From assembly GCA_031763025.1 (NCBI GenBank), contig JASSKH010000038.1, positions 1,343,001-1,407,000 of the forward strand: a stretch of DNA of 64,000 nt. The letters are read 5' to 3'. This DNA is from Macrocystis pyrifera. Taxonomy: Eukaryota > Sar > Phaeophyceae > Laminariales > Laminariaceae. This document shows positions 36,401 through 42,680 of the stretch, piece by piece. The notes under the pieces were generated by a model. It was not told where the DNA came from. It saw only the letters and a list, made by a program, of their open reading frames with translations, and searched no databases. A program made the translations under genes and the position numbers. How positions within the stretch are numbered: the first letter of the stretch is position 1; the number at the start of each line of letters is the position of its first letter.

Positions 36401-38338
36401 ACAGGGACAGCAGTAGTCGGTCGAGCACCCTGCCAGCACATCCTCTGGCGCGGAGGGAGTTGGAACTTGGAGAGGTGGCGTTTGGAGAAAAGTGAAACCG
36501 TCGGATGGAGTTACGCCGCATATTTCGTGATCTATGTACCCCAGGAAGATCTACTACGAATCAAGGTTTGTCCACTACTGCCCGGATCCAGACATCGGGA
36601 TGCATTTCGCACGATTGCGCACGATACCCATTCAGCTTGAGGTCGTCCGCGTACGCAGCTATATGCAGAAGGGATTCATGATCATGAGGGATACCCCACG
36701 AAAATGAGCGATGATTACTCGCTTGAACGCAAGACCTCTCTGATGCACAAAAGCAGGGCGCAGGTGAGATGTGCCACGAGAAGACCGTTGCGTTGTGCAA
36801 ACTTTGGATGCGCACCAAGGCAGTATTTTTTTTCGTGACTACTACAACAGCTGTGCTTTCGACGGGGGTGTGGCTATCTATCTGTACGAAACGCTAGGAT
36901 AGCAGATCGAAACTGCCGGGGGGACAATGAAACATACAAGAACGATAATTTTGCGACACCAGGAGAGCCTCTCGCTGAGGTGTGTCGGTCGGTGGGTCGA
37001 ATGCTCTAGGGCCATTATTTTTTTTTTCGCAATAATATAACTGCCGCGTGTCTAATAATTCGTCTCTATGAGTTGTACCGTGCCTGGTATAAATTTACGA
37101 GTATTGCATAGTAGCAGCGCAGATCTTCGGCGTAGGATACCGCACGGAGATCGCCGTAAAAGCGTCGAGTTCGCAAAGGGGTACGATCGCCTTTCAACCG
37201 ATCTCAACAACGATGTGCCGAACATCCTGTCTTCGGAGGGCTCTCCACCAGATCTTTCCAAAAATGTCTCCCTTGTTCGGTATTGGCAACCTCCCTCCCC
37301 CCTTCTGGAAAAAATAGAACGCCGAAAAACGATCGCACCCACCTCTTTGTGAATTCAACGCTCGTTACGGTATAGCAGTACCTTGCAACCTCCCGGGAAT
37401 GATCTTCGTAGAAAAACGTCACAATACTCGTACGTTTACATACATACTTGTCCGGGAGCGCATGGATATGGATGTTGTGGGTCGAAGCGGAAGAAACTCG
37501 ACACGAGAATATGAGCATGCTCTGACGCAAGAATCGGGACCCCAGGGTGCGCGAATTTTCGTACGTGCCTAGAGGTCATTTTTCAGTTACAGTACGAGTT
37601 TTTTTACGGCACGGGTACGTCAGGGAAACGAAAATGAATCGGTGAAACCACCGTTGATATATATATAAGCCACACAGCCTTTTGAACCGTTGTGCATGCT
37701 GCCTTTACATGTAGCACCTGTAGATCTACTGTACTGCTGTGTTTGTATTCAACACATGCTGGGTCTGTTTGCTGTTTGCATCGAGTTTGAAACAAGGTCA
37801 GCACGGCAGATTCTCAAGCTCTCTGGCCTATAAATCCTCGGAGAGCACGAGAACAGACTCGACCGCACAATCAACAACGCGTACTGCAGTAAGTATACAT
37901 GCATCCGGTCGCCAACGGATTTACCGGATACACATCGTACATCGCGCTACCCGTTCGTTGGGTATAAACTACTTCCACTGCTACCGCGCCGATCGTGCGT
38001 CCGGATGGCAGCGGACCTATGACTCTTCCGCTTCGACATTGGTCCCTCTCTGGCCCATCCTCTCGTCCACCTGCCGGAGAACCTGCCAGGGGAGGGGCAG
38101 GAATACCACCCCGAGAAGAAGTTCTGCAAGTCCCGCTGCTGCGGCCGTTCCACATTCAAGCACAGGGGATGAATCCGAACCTTCGGCGGCGATGACTCCT
38201 CCATTAGCCACCTGTGCCCTACGCCGGAGGAGCAGCTGTCCCGTAATATTGGGGAAATGTTCTCCCAGCCTGGCGGTGCCCGCCCCGGCAAGTCCCCCGC
38301 CGAGCGCATTGAGAGCAGAAGAAAAGCAGCCTTCCGGC
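691..38338 (-). CDS. WW - LRR - coiled-coil protein gene, 26 candidate exons (5' end not found)
   Basis: Spliced gene read 5' to 3' from right to left; exon coordinates are given in the separate entries. The assembled product is about 955 residues: N-terminal region of unknown type (exons 1-2), WW domain (exon 3), short charged helix (4-5), about nine LRRs with the L-x-x-L-P spacing (6-12), helical part (13-14), then a long Lys/Glu/Arg-rich coiled coil (15-24) and a Ser/Asp-rich tail (25-26). Splice sites and phases agree at 23 of 25 junctions, which is the main evidence that the exons belong together. WW domains bind proline-rich peptides and LRRs bind proteins, so a cytoplasmic or cytoskeletal scaffold is a fair inference; no enzyme motif is visible. 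The upstream exon preceding exon 1 and the promoter were not found. Phase mismatches at 15/16 and 24/25 suggest a missed small exon or another donor there. Confidence 0.8.
1063..1264 (-). CDS. Exon 25: Ser/Asp-rich acidic and basic tail
   Basis: The acceptor is a strong pyrimidine tract ending TTTTTCAG and the donor is GTAAGC. The 67 codons give a low-complexity tail with a run of S/D/G residues (LSDSDSSGDGDSNDSSD) and then a KKKRGR basic cluster, which resembles a phosphorylatable acidic tail next to a nuclear-localisation-like patch. It is open only in this frame (phase 0 in, 1 out). Exon 24 leaves phase 2, so an exon between 1.3 and 3.9 kb may be missing; a donor-like GAG/GTAAGC near 2.69 kb is one candidate. 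Confidence 0.65.
1580..1765. repeat. hAT-like MITE with GGGTCGGGT internal repeats, copy 1
   Basis: The ends are inverted (AGGGCTCTTCA on the left, GAATAGCCCTG on the right). The inside is made of facing GGGTCGGGT and ACCCGACCC blocks. A relative lies at 14,066-14,232. No clear 8-bp target duplication is visible. Confidence 0.5.
2215..2312. mobile_element. TTAA-type foldback MITE, copy 1 (3' end worn)
   Basis: It starts TAACCCTTTCATGACTGCAG and carries the family core CGGGGACAA with an inverted CGGGACTGCAG. The right CCCTTT terminus is lost. Same family as 3,645, 7,892 and 62,246. Confidence 0.6.
3421..3565. repeat. CCATGG-rich short repeat plus partial copy of the exon 24 donor region
   Basis: 3,421-3,475 resembles 3,820-3,885 (a GC-alternating tract followed by CACTTGTGCACCC against TACTTGTGGACCC), so the donor end of exon 24 looks partly duplicated. 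3,475-3,560 contains spaced CCATGG/ATGGGA motifs like those at 30.8 and 52-53 kb. Confidence 0.4.
3645..3722. mobile_element. TTAA-type foldback MITE, copy 2 (decayed)
   Basis: It shares CTGCAGTCCCGTTTTGGGGA and the AAACTACTC core with the intact copy at 62,246-62,334. The terminal CCTTTT and AAAGGGG are recognisable but the TTAA flanks are lost. Confidence 0.65.
3872..3996 (-). CDS. Exon 24: Trp/Tyr-rich helical segment
   Basis: The acceptor is CCCGGCAG and the donor AA/GTAAGT is strong. The exon encodes about 41 residues (begins ALREAWHRYEAEG, ends NDAPYWVH) rich in W, Y and E, with a clear GNN codon bias. Phase is 0 in, 2 out. In-frame read-through would hit TAA immediately after the donor. 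Confidence 0.8.
5465..5600 (-). pseudogene. Decayed partial copy of exon 23 (donor half)
   Basis: The plus-strand text CCTAGCAGTAGTTGCGTTTCC and following bases aligns with the exon 23 donor and 3' half at 5,836-5,915. The frame is broken. Confidence 0.5.
5859..5978 (-). CDS. Exon 23: charged coiled-coil segment, GC-AG intron donor
   Basis: Exactly 40 codons, phase 0/0, between acceptor CCTTTTAG and donor AAG/GCAAGT, a standard GC donor. The product (VRRGDKEFQELVDEMVADIV then a KARRKAEDEHK end) is strongly helical. Three decayed partial copies flank it at 5,465-5,600, 6,045-6,115 and 6,255-6,350. Only this copy has an open frame and usable splice sites. Confidence 0.85.
6045..6115 (-). pseudogene. 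Decayed copy of exon 23 (acceptor half)
   Basis: The minus strand reads an acceptor-like CCCTAGAG, then GTTCGGCAAGGGGATAAGG, against GTGCGGCGAGGCGACAAGG in exon 23. Stops (TAA, TAG) interrupt the frame. Confidence 0.6.
6255..6350 (-). pseudogene. Decayed copy of exon 23 (acceptor half)
   Basis: The minus strand carries GAGGGGTTCCAAGAACTCGT followed by CGATGAAATGGTCGCTGC, matching the EFQELVDEMVA part of exon 23. The upstream part has a stop. Downstream intronic sequence (ATCGAAGG region) is also shared, so the duplicated unit was about 200 bp or more. Confidence 0.6.
6689..6736 (-). CDS. Exon 22: 16-codon Ala/Lys helix
   Basis: 48 nt, phase 0/0, between acceptor GCGTAACAG and donor AAG/GTGGGA. 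It encodes AAALAAKKTRKIVLRK, continuing the heptad-like charged helix between exons 21 and 23. Confidence 0.75.
7263..7355 (-). CDS. Exon 21: Met/Glu coiled-coil segment
   Basis: 31 codons, phase 0/0. The donor is AAG/GTGAGA. The acceptor is the end of a TACCTGGTAG sequence, so one of the window's 18 TACCWGGTA palindromes overlaps the 3' splice site. The product ends VDQQLEEEVARMEEK, a clear coiled coil. Confidence 0.8.
7892..7981. mobile_element. TTAA-type foldback MITE, copy 3 (decayed)
   Basis: It shares GGCAGTCCCGTTTAGGGGAC on the left and CCCCAAAGCGGAACTCCAGTC on the right, ending in CTAAAAGGGA, with the intact 62.2-kb copy. TTAA flanks are not preserved. Confidence 0.6.
8131..8211 (-). 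CDS. Exon 20: coiled-coil segment
   Basis: 27 codons, phase 0/0, with a strong acceptor (TCTCGTTTCAG) and donor CAG/GTGACG. The product begins TKAEALREELKTLRG and ends EAQIDQ; it is continuous in character with exons 19 and 21. Confidence 0.85.
9787..9912 (-). CDS. Exon 19: 42-codon charged coiled coil
   Basis: Phase 0/0, acceptor GACATGCAG, donor AAG/GTACAG. The product (LGEFESQADAMKAHRRQTVE ... REHRLEDLK) is Lys/Glu/Arg rich with coiled-coil periodicity. Confidence 0.85.
10884..10946 (-). CDS. Exon 18: 21-codon Lys-rich helix
   Basis: Phase 0/0, acceptor CATCGGACAG, donor GAG/GTCAGA. It encodes GKKKYSGMAVKMAEELKKKK and E. Confidence 0.8.
11093..11180 (-). CDS. Exon 17: coiled-coil segment
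   Basis: The acceptor CTTTACTGGTCAG is followed by one base that completes the Arg codon from exon 16, then 29 codons; donor GAG/GTAATA. The product begins QRQALEKEDIEFRVRLARR. Confidence 0.85.
11200..11345. repeat. Short tandem array around TTACCGTTGAAA
   Basis: About ten degenerate 11-14 bp units of the form ACCGTTGAAATT/TACCGTTGGAGG occur in succession, just upstream of exon 17 on the minus strand. Confidence 0.7.
11859..11932 (-). CDS. Exon 16: charged helix
   Basis: The acceptor GACTCGCAG starts the VGWMCERKATLIKDDIILER frame; the donor is CG/GTGAGA and joins in phase to exon 17. The entry phase is 0 whereas exon 15 leaves phase 1, so a small exon may be missing or exon 15 may use a weaker donor (AAT/GTCAGT). 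Confidence 0.7.
12483..12534 (-). CDS. Exon 15: short basic segment
   Basis: The acceptor GGCCAAACAG is followed by VCVRRREWKAKGVRSAK and donor AAAG/GTAAGA. The entry phase matches exon 14; the exit phase does not match exon 16. Confidence 0.65.
12641..12850. repeat. Dispersed 0.2-kb repeat, copy 1
   Basis: This is roughly 80% similar to the reverse complement of 49,670-49,860 (shared blocks include ATAGACCCTCGCATCC and CATTGCTTGCACCAAG). Function unknown. Confidence 0.7.
12944..13393. repeat. Tandem duplication, period 247 bp
   Basis: Two copies start GTGGGTGCCTCACC at 12,944 and 13,191 and run about 200 bp (TGATACGATCATCCC, TCTAGCTCACGCAGTGAGAG) before a variable G-rich spacer containing a TACCAGGTA. 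Confidence 0.85.
14066..14232. repeat. hAT-like MITE with GGGTCGGGT repeats, copy 2
   Basis: Same internal organisation as 1,580-1,765, including the shared GTTCGAAATAT centre and a GACCCGTGAACAGCTCTTC right end. Confidence 0.5.
14400..15390. repeat. Degenerate satellite with two-level period
   Basis: A roughly 55-60 bp unit built on ACCCGACGATTGACGA and ATTCAGAAAGCC recurs. A second motif, GGCCTGCAGGGCCTTCTTCCCA, recurs near 14,525, 14,873, 15,127 and, weakly, 15,330. This suggests a higher-order repeat of about 250-350 bp. Confidence 0.75.
15810..15941 (-). CDS. Exon 14: helical segment after the LRR domain
   Basis: 44 codons, phase 0/0, acceptor GCCGCAACCAG, donor AGG/GTGAGA. The product contains MDDHYYALVYERFWDTLLPA; aromatic-rich, no recognised domain. 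Confidence 0.85.
16003..16225. repeat. GGTCGGAATAAGGCTA tandem array
   Basis: About fourteen degenerate 14-22 bp units of GGTCGGAATAAGGCTA lie within an intron of the WW-LRR gene. Confidence 0.85.
16858..16989 (-). CDS. Exon 13: C-cap of the LRR domain and helix
   Basis: 44 codons, phase 0/0, acceptor CGTTGGCAG, donor CAG/GTATTT. It begins VYPPAEVIQAGCDRVRTWC; a YPP-x-E-V-x-x-x-G stretch directly after the last LRR is common in intracellular LRR proteins. Confidence 0.85.
17276..18559. mobile_element. hAT-like transposon with GGGCCGGGCC subterminal repeats
   Basis: The right end is followed by CTATTAAG (18,560-18,567). The same 8-mer lies at 17,268-17,275 and an imperfect one (CTAATAAG, 17,283-17,290) abuts a CAGGGCTCGCCATGGGCCG left end. 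The inverted right end reads CAAGGGATGTCATGGGCCG. An 8-bp duplication and CAGGG ends are hAT hallmarks. Both subterminal parts are packed with GGGCCGGGCC/ATGGGCC repeats. The interior carries a degenerate BED-finger-like frame. It sits in the intron between exons 12 and 13. Confidence 0.65.
17573..17992 (-). pseudogene. BED-finger-like fragment inside the hAT-like element
   Basis: A minus-strand open frame reads ISPVWAFFTKF followed about 13 residues later by KNVKCCLARGDGK. This recalls the S-x-V-W-x-F-F ... C-x-x-C start of BED zinc fingers in hAT transposases, but the second half of the finger and the catalytic domain are absent. The N-terminal part is poly-Gln/Leu-like low complexity. Confidence 0.4.
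19062..19126 (-). CDS. Exon 12: last LRR
   Basis: The acceptor GCTGTGGCAG is followed by two bases completing a Gly codon from exon 11, then LPMKFHELEGLERLMLERND and M; donor ATG/GTGAGA. With the GC donor of exon 11 the junction gives the exact LRR spacing N-F-I-A-G-L-P. Confidence 0.85.
20856..20965 (-). CDS. Exon 11: two LRRs, GC-AG donor
   Basis: The acceptor TTTGTTGCAG is followed by LRRs reading ITALHLASNRLTQLPDSIC and LKTLKVLWLDHNFIA. The donor is GCAG/GCAAGA, a GC donor. A GT donor 34 nt downstream is also in phase but would break the LRR spacing, so the GC donor is preferred. Confidence 0.85.
21333..21400. repeat. (TCTA)n microsatellite
   Basis: About 17 perfect TCTA units in an intron. 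Confidence 0.98.
21735..22140. repeat. GAGCTATAGGCGGTAGCTC minisatellite, block 1
   Basis: Units of about 45-57 bp combine an inverted pair (GAGCTATAG ... TAGCTCATC) with TGCACATGTTTTCC. Each unit can fold into a hairpin. It continues in block 2 after a 0.5-kb interruption. Confidence 0.9.
22640..23095. repeat. GAGCTATAGGCGGTAGCTC minisatellite, block 2
   Basis: Same unit as block 1, about eight copies. The 22.15-22.63 kb stretch between the blocks has different composition and may be an insertion. Confidence 0.9.
23707..23807 (-). CDS. Exon 10: LRR
   Basis: The acceptor AATGCCAG and donor AG/GTGAAA enclose VGLPHCLKEMPRLNVLSVVN ... LRSLPSDIGD. Phase 0 in, 2 out, matching both neighbours; the join with exon 9 restores N-N-K-L-V-G-L-P. 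Confidence 0.9.
24775..24913 (-). CDS. Exon 9: two LRRs
   Basis: One base completes the exon 8 codon, then LETIPPSFGNLVCLDRVVLD and LRRLPETLGRM follow; donor CTG/GTGAGA. The acceptor (GAAAAACAAG) is poor in pyrimidines, but the LRR register across both junctions is perfect. Confidence 0.85.
25439..25760. repeat. Four-copy tandem repeat, period about 82 bp
   Basis: Units start CAGCCTGAAC/CAGACTGAAC at 25,439, 25,521, 25,603 and 25,685 and contain CATACATTCATCGCGATGAGG and CAAACAAGCCTCGT. Confidence 0.9.
26560..26990. repeat. Degenerate tandem repeat, period about 70-80 bp
   Basis: Recurring GCGGGTGAGCCTA, CACGAAGGATGTTGGAG and TTCTATCGTGGGGTGGAACC blocks, about five or six diverged units, ending just before exon 8. 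Confidence 0.75.
27017..27064 (-). CDS. Exon 8: 48-nt LRR exon
   Basis: The acceptor CCAACCAAAG and donor AACAG/GTGAGT enclose the codons for LGNLLRLRNLSLAGN with split Arg codons on both sides (phase 2/2). Too short for ORF-based calling; recognised by LRR register and phase. Confidence 0.85.
27422..27526. mobile_element. TA-flanked MITE, copy 1
   Basis: 105 bp with long inverted ends (TTACGGGGGTCCACAGTAAA... against GGTCCTATTTACTATGG...CCCCCGTAA), flanked by TA on both sides as in Tc1/mariner elements. Relatives at 32,277, 39,088 and 40,582. Confidence 0.85.
27935..28030 (-). CDS. Exon 7: LRR
   Basis: The acceptor CCTCACTCAG and donor ACAG/GTGCGT enclose NVLEAIPDELCNLTELTDLN ... KLVALPD. 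Phase 2/2 fits exons 6 and 8. The Leu/Pro/Asn positions match the LRR consensus. Confidence 0.92.
28811..28905 (-). CDS. Exon 6: first LRR
   Basis: The acceptor GTGTCTCTCCAG and donor CCAG/GTGCAC enclose LVSLRLVGLGLVKVPGAIGE and LWSLKSLSLS. Phase 0 in, 2 out. The split Ser codon with exon 7 gives LSLSSNVL, the expected LRR asparagine. Confidence 0.88.
30607..30783 (-). CDS. Exon 5: 59-codon helical segment
   Basis: The acceptor follows a C-rich tract (CTATCCGGCAG); donor AGG/GTGAGC. The product begins MFEDCRKGDAEEFARVKAIW and ends HLFGFYERHATR. No domain recognised; charged helix between the WW domain and the LRRs. Confidence 0.85.
31875..31953 (-). CDS. Exon 4: 26-codon basic coiled coil
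   Basis: The acceptor GATCTCTGTCAG supplies one base completing the Ala codon from exon 3; then RQERQRLEKETRRRDMAKRR and AIFDQQ; donor CAG/GTATAG. Both phases agree with neighbours. Confidence 0.85.
32277..32381. mobile_element. TA-flanked MITE, copy 2
   Basis: Same family as 27,422-27,526 (TTACGGAGGTCCATAGTTAA ... CCTCCGTAA). The left TA is kept; the right flank is TG. Confidence 0.85.
33901..33979. repeat. (CCAGTA)n hexanucleotide array
   Basis: About 13 perfect CCAGTA units. Degenerate units extend left to about 33,850, and a TACCAGGTA follows at 33,995. Confidence 0.97.
34173..34321 (-). CDS. Exon 3: WW domain
   Basis: The acceptor CTGTCGTCGCAG and strong donor GTAAGT enclose a WW-type domain: GFEKHIDPETGYYFYENSVT then GERHWDTPLQ. 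The first signature Trp is replaced by Phe, the central aromatic triad (YYFY) and the second Trp plus Pro are present. A proline-rich stretch (PLQPKPPREED) follows. Phase 0 in, 2 out. WW domains bind Pro-rich ligands. Confidence 0.92.
36241..36429 (-). CDS. Exon 2: N-terminal segment, unknown fold
   Basis: 63 codons, phase 0/0, between acceptor GTGCTGGCAG and donor CCGCAG/GTGTGT. The acidic product includes HDAEVLALDAYGNQALVDRD and AGYENQILIECSPQ, leading directly into the WW domain. An internal ATG (codon 22) could be an alternative start. Confidence 0.65.
38071..38338 (-). CDS. Exon 1 (first one found): Ala/Gly/Leu-rich segment
   Basis: A minus-strand open stretch of 89 codons with a marked GNN bias lies between a C8-AG acceptor and donor GGCAG/GTGGAC. 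It is in phase with exon 2. It contains a hydrophobic patch (AAAAGLAELLLGVVFLPLP) that could be a membrane or buried helix. The phase-2 acceptor means another exon lies upstream, which I could not identify. Confidence 0.5.
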
Positions 38339-38448
38339 CTGGGGGGGGTGAGATAGCGGCAGTGGCAGCAGTAGAGGGGGTGAGAGCGCTACCCCCACGG
38401 GTGTTTAATCAAAACTAATTCATTTCCCCCGACGGTAGAGTCCTGCAG

Positions 38449-38525
38449 ATCAATCGTCGCCACAACTGGATGATGCTGTGACGAGCGGGATACTGGAGGC
38501 CATGTCGGTATCTGTCGCATCACAG
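38449..38525 (+). CDS. Possible exon of an unknown plus-strand gene
   Basis: The acceptor GAGTCCTGCAG, about 25 codons with coding-like bias (SSPQLDDAVTSGILEAMSVS) and donor CAG/GTGTGG. No partner exon was recognised, and it lies only 110 bp from the minus-strand exon 1, so this is tentative. Confidence 0.25.
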
Positions 38526-39087
38526 GTGTGGTCTCCCCCCCTCAGGGAGAATCTACTACTGCTGGGGAAGAATACTGTTCTCATCAGCTCAGGGGTCGGC
38601 TGTCCCCCCTCTGAGGGGTTTAGCCGGGGAGCTGATGATAACTGTCGCGACCTTGGATGTCACCCGCATGTGCTGCGAACAGGTAGGGACGCTTGCTGTG
38701 GTGGGGGTGTGGTCTTTAACACCTGGTACTATATAGGCGAATCCTTGCTTTTCAAGAGCGCTACCTCACTCACTAGCCTCTTTCGAGCAAACTTGCAAGC
38801 TAAAATCGACACCTAATTCCATGAGCTTCGTAGATACGAAGTACCAGGTATGCCTCAAGCCACACTCTCCGAGACATAATTATTGATACTGTCGGATCCA
38901 AAGAAAATGGGTAGCTCTTGAATGAAGCTGCCCTGTCAGCAGCCGCCAGTTTTAGGCCTTCCGGTTTCCAAGTATAATCCCTACTGCAACACTGTAGTAG
39001 CGCTGTCTTGCAGCTTCGAACTGTCCGTGAAGCGCTTGGTTTTTGATACAAAACTACAAGCGGGCGTCCACATAAATTAGCATACTA

Positions 39088-39192
39088 TTACGGGGGTCCA
39101 TAGTTAACAGGACCTATGATGTACATAAAAACCTATATATTTGCCAATTTTTACTAACAAAATTTGGTCCCGTTAACTATGGACCCCCGTAA
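39088..39192. mobile_element. TA-flanked MITE, copy 3
   Basis: 105 bp, near-perfect ends TTACGGGGGTCCATAGTTAA ... TTAACTATGGACCCCCGTAA, flanked by TA on both sides. This is the best-preserved copy. Confidence 0.9.
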
Positions 39193-40581
39193 TACTACAA
39201 TGTGGACTGAATCAATAGGCCCTCAGGACTACGGCTCGAACCGTTTTTCTTGTGTAAGCTGTTGAATCTACAGCAGGTCATTCCGCGAACGAACGGTAGA
39301 CGGTCAGAACGAATAGACAAGTGATGATGAGCACCTTGCTGCAGGCCCTTGCGTTTGAAGCCTATACTTGTACTGCTTCCCCTTGTGTGCGTCGTAGAGA
39401 AAAACGCGCTCATACAATATCTCAGCCCACGGTTTGGACGACAAACCTTGAACCTTGAGAGCAATTTGAGTTTAAAAGGTTCCACGTATGAAGCGTCACG
39501 TTTCTTTTTTTCTCCTGCGTTCATGTAGCACAATACCACATTCGCACTAAATGGTTCAAGTATATTTAGGGTGTGGGCTACTCAAAGTAGATTCAGTATT
39601 CTAGATAAGCACTATAACCACTTTATTAGCCAGCGCTGACTATTAGAACAGCGGTGATGATGCTTTTTCAATATAGTATACGATGCATATGACTTGATTT
39701 TTTTTATCGAGTTTAATTAATTACTTTATGAGACGATATCGCGACTATTCTCGCACGCGCCACATTCTATTTCTACGAAGCACACTCTTAATCGAACGCG
39801 AAGCGGGCGTGAACACACAGAGCGCCAACCTAATTTCCCCTGGTGTGCCCGTGGGTTGAAACGCCAATTTAGAACAGGTAATTGACGTTTGTGCTCCCTG
39901 ACGAAGATGTCGGAATTATGTGCTAGCGAGGACAGCGGCAAAAAAAAATGCAGCACCGGGTTTTTAACGTTAACGGTAGGTAGAATATATATATATATGC
40001 ATGATATTGTACATATAGGTGTCGATTCCACGATTTTTTGTCGCTGGTTCTGTTTCATTTTTGAGACTACTGCAAGTTTTACCTATCTTGATTGTCAGGT
40101 TTCCACTGCTTCAGCACGGATAGATTGCTCTGCTGGTAACGTCACCAGACCTAGTTGGAATATCCAGTCGAATTCTCTCTGAGAACAATGTACTGTTGAG
40201 TTGCTAGTAGCACTCCGCTTAAAAAATCGTTGGGGCACCGTTTGAGCTGCGTGAAGACGGAGATCTGCGCGATTCGACCGAAAAACTCCGCAAAGCCGCT
40301 ACGTCCAAAACCCACGGCCTTCCGCTACCGCACAAATTTGATGGTAGTTACTAAACGTCGACCAGCACGAGTTCCTAGCGAGAGCTACGCGTCATTGTGT
40401 GTCCGTCAAAATTCGGTTTATTAGAGTGCACAAAATAGAACATACCAGGTACTTGGTGATATCGTACGGAACACCTGATATCTGGTAATATCGTGCGGCA
40501 TACTACATGTAGGTACCTGGCAATATCGTACGGACTTTGTATATCGATTCTCCCGTTACCGACGGCTAATAAAAAATCCTA

Positions 40582-40691
40582 CTACGGGGGACAATAGTAA
40601 ATAGGACCAAATGTTGTTAGTAAAATTGTGACAATATGTAGGGTTTAGTGTGTGCCGTAGGTCCTATTTTACTACAAAAGGTCCCCCGTGA
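40582..40691. mobile_element. TA-flanked MITE, copy 4 (inverted interior, diverged)
   Basis: The ends CTACGGGGGACAATAGTAAA and TTTACTACAAAAGGTCCCCC are flanked by TA. The interior TTTGTTAGTAAAA runs in the opposite sense to copies 1-3. Confidence 0.75.
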
Positions 40692-40740
40692 TAATCATTT
40701 ACATTAATATGACGAATTTATGCTTTTTAGGATAGCGGAT

Positions 40741-41059
40741 TGTGATGGTAGCACGTAGCTATGAGGGGATGCAGTACGTACCAGCACGAGAAGATAGGCA
40801 AATACGTACTGCACGTAGGATATCACGTGACGTGCTACAGTAGCAACGGAAACATCTCAGTATATCGTATATTATGAAGATACATGGTTCGGAGGACAGT
40901 CTGGTACTCAACTGTCCTTTCCCGATCCCACTCTGTTCCTGTACCCTGATGGAGCTCTCCATGAGATAGATGACAAACAAGAAGAACTTTGCCGAGAAGA
41001 AGCGTGCCTTGGGCAGCATCGACATCCCTGCGTCCTCCCCTCTATGAGGCACCATGACA
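40741..41059. repeat. 0.3-kb direct repeat, copy 1 (LTR-like ends)
   Basis: It begins TGTGATGGTAGCACGTAGCT and ends CCTCTATGAGGCACCATGACA. Copy 2 lies 1.6 kb to the right in the same orientation. TG...CA ends and the short inverted TGTGATGGT/ACCATGACA suggest an old LTR pair or solo LTRs, but no target duplication or pol is seen. Confidence 0.7.
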
Positions 41060-42680
41060 TTTGGCTCGTCGGCAGGACCACGTCACCGCTGAGCCTGGCG
41101 CACCTTGTTTCAAGCCATCTTCCTGAACTACCTCTCCAACAGCTCAGCTTGTGAGCATAATTATTTTAGCGGCGGTCCAGACGTTTATGTACCCCACAGG
41201 TATTAGACCGGCAACAGCACATCGCTATTAGTAGCTTTCAATCAGCTAGCAGCGCAGCGAACCACTGCAGTTTTACCGCAGTCGCCTTCCGCTCGCGGCC
41301 TCGTGATCGTCCGCCTGACAAACACACCTTCTGGAGATGGCTGCGACTCTGTAGCAGCACGAGGGCTGTAAGTCATTTTCGTTATCTCTTCTTTATACCT
41401 GTTATGTTTTCTTCCCTTCCCCTTTTCTGCTGAGATTTCTCCTGGGCAGCCAGTAGCGACTCACCATTCGGGCACGGCCACGCGATCGACATAACGACCC
41501 TACTAGCTACACATCCCGTCACGATGAGCGGCAACAGATATTCATAGAGCTGTGCTTTACTTTTTATGTGTACAGTATTCGACCGTGAGCCTTTTTTTTT
41601 TTTCGCAGGCCAGAGTCATACCATACGAGTACTCTCTTTCGTTTTTTTTCTCCCCATTTTTTTCGGCCGGCGTCTGTTGTTTTCGCTCTGGGTAGATCAA
41701 TGGCCCCGCGCTACGTGGCCTTTTCAAGTCCAAGTTCAGGACCTTGGTTTTATGCGTCGCAGCGTGCACTGATTCATCTTTTGTGTGTTACTTTCGCCGA
41801 TAGAAACGATGAGTAAACACTCAGATGGCTGACCGATGACGGTCTTCAGAGGCTAACACAGAATCGTCGTGAGACAAGCTCGAGCAGCACGGATGATGAT
41901 GTAGAGGATAGTGGACATAAGTTGAAATCGGCGCTCTTAGGCCAATTCAAGCTTATGGTATGGTGAACTGTAGAGACTTCAGATGCGGGTGTGAGGAGTG
42001 AACAGGTGGGTGTACAAACACTCTTGTTCTCCTCGTCTCTAAGGTAAAATATCTACCAGCGTACGGTAATATCTATTCATACGCACGTTACCCCAGTCAA
42101 CACGTACGGCAACATCCGTTACCTCAGTCAATCCGTTACTTGCTGGATATATCGTTCTCCATTCGTATACTCTTCGAGTACTTGACCAACTAATCGACGG
42201 GACAACTTAGGTACCATGCACGACAACGTAGTCAGTATCCTGCATACCCTTACTGATTTCCTAATGAATCTCTACCGGTGACTATGAATAGTGGACCTCT
42301 GAGAATCTGACTCTTGAACACAGCACCCTTACTGACTTCGTAATGAACATCTACTGGCGACCAGTGCATCGCCCGAAGATTTCAATCTTTTACATATCTG
42401 CTTACGTCTTTTCGATTTCTTTTTTCGGCACCTTCGCACCCCGGTTCGTAGCCCGCTCGCCGTTGGCACATCGTAGTTTCTTCTTCTCGTATTGCGCGTT
42501 TGTCCCACGTATGAGGCGTCGAGCCTCATTACGAGCTGTGGGGTATATATTTATAGCCTTGAATATTTTGTTTCGAATAGTAGCACCTTCGACCTCCTTC
42601 TCCGATTCCTGAGATGACATGACCATCATTCTTTGATCGCCGTGTGATCTGCACCTGCGACTATTCAGAGCGCGGGCTGA

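Noticed and set aside
37739..38356. 205-codon plus-strand open frame
   Set aside because: Its coding-like part is the antisense shadow of exon 1 of the minus-strand gene, whose frame has better codon bias and splice sites.
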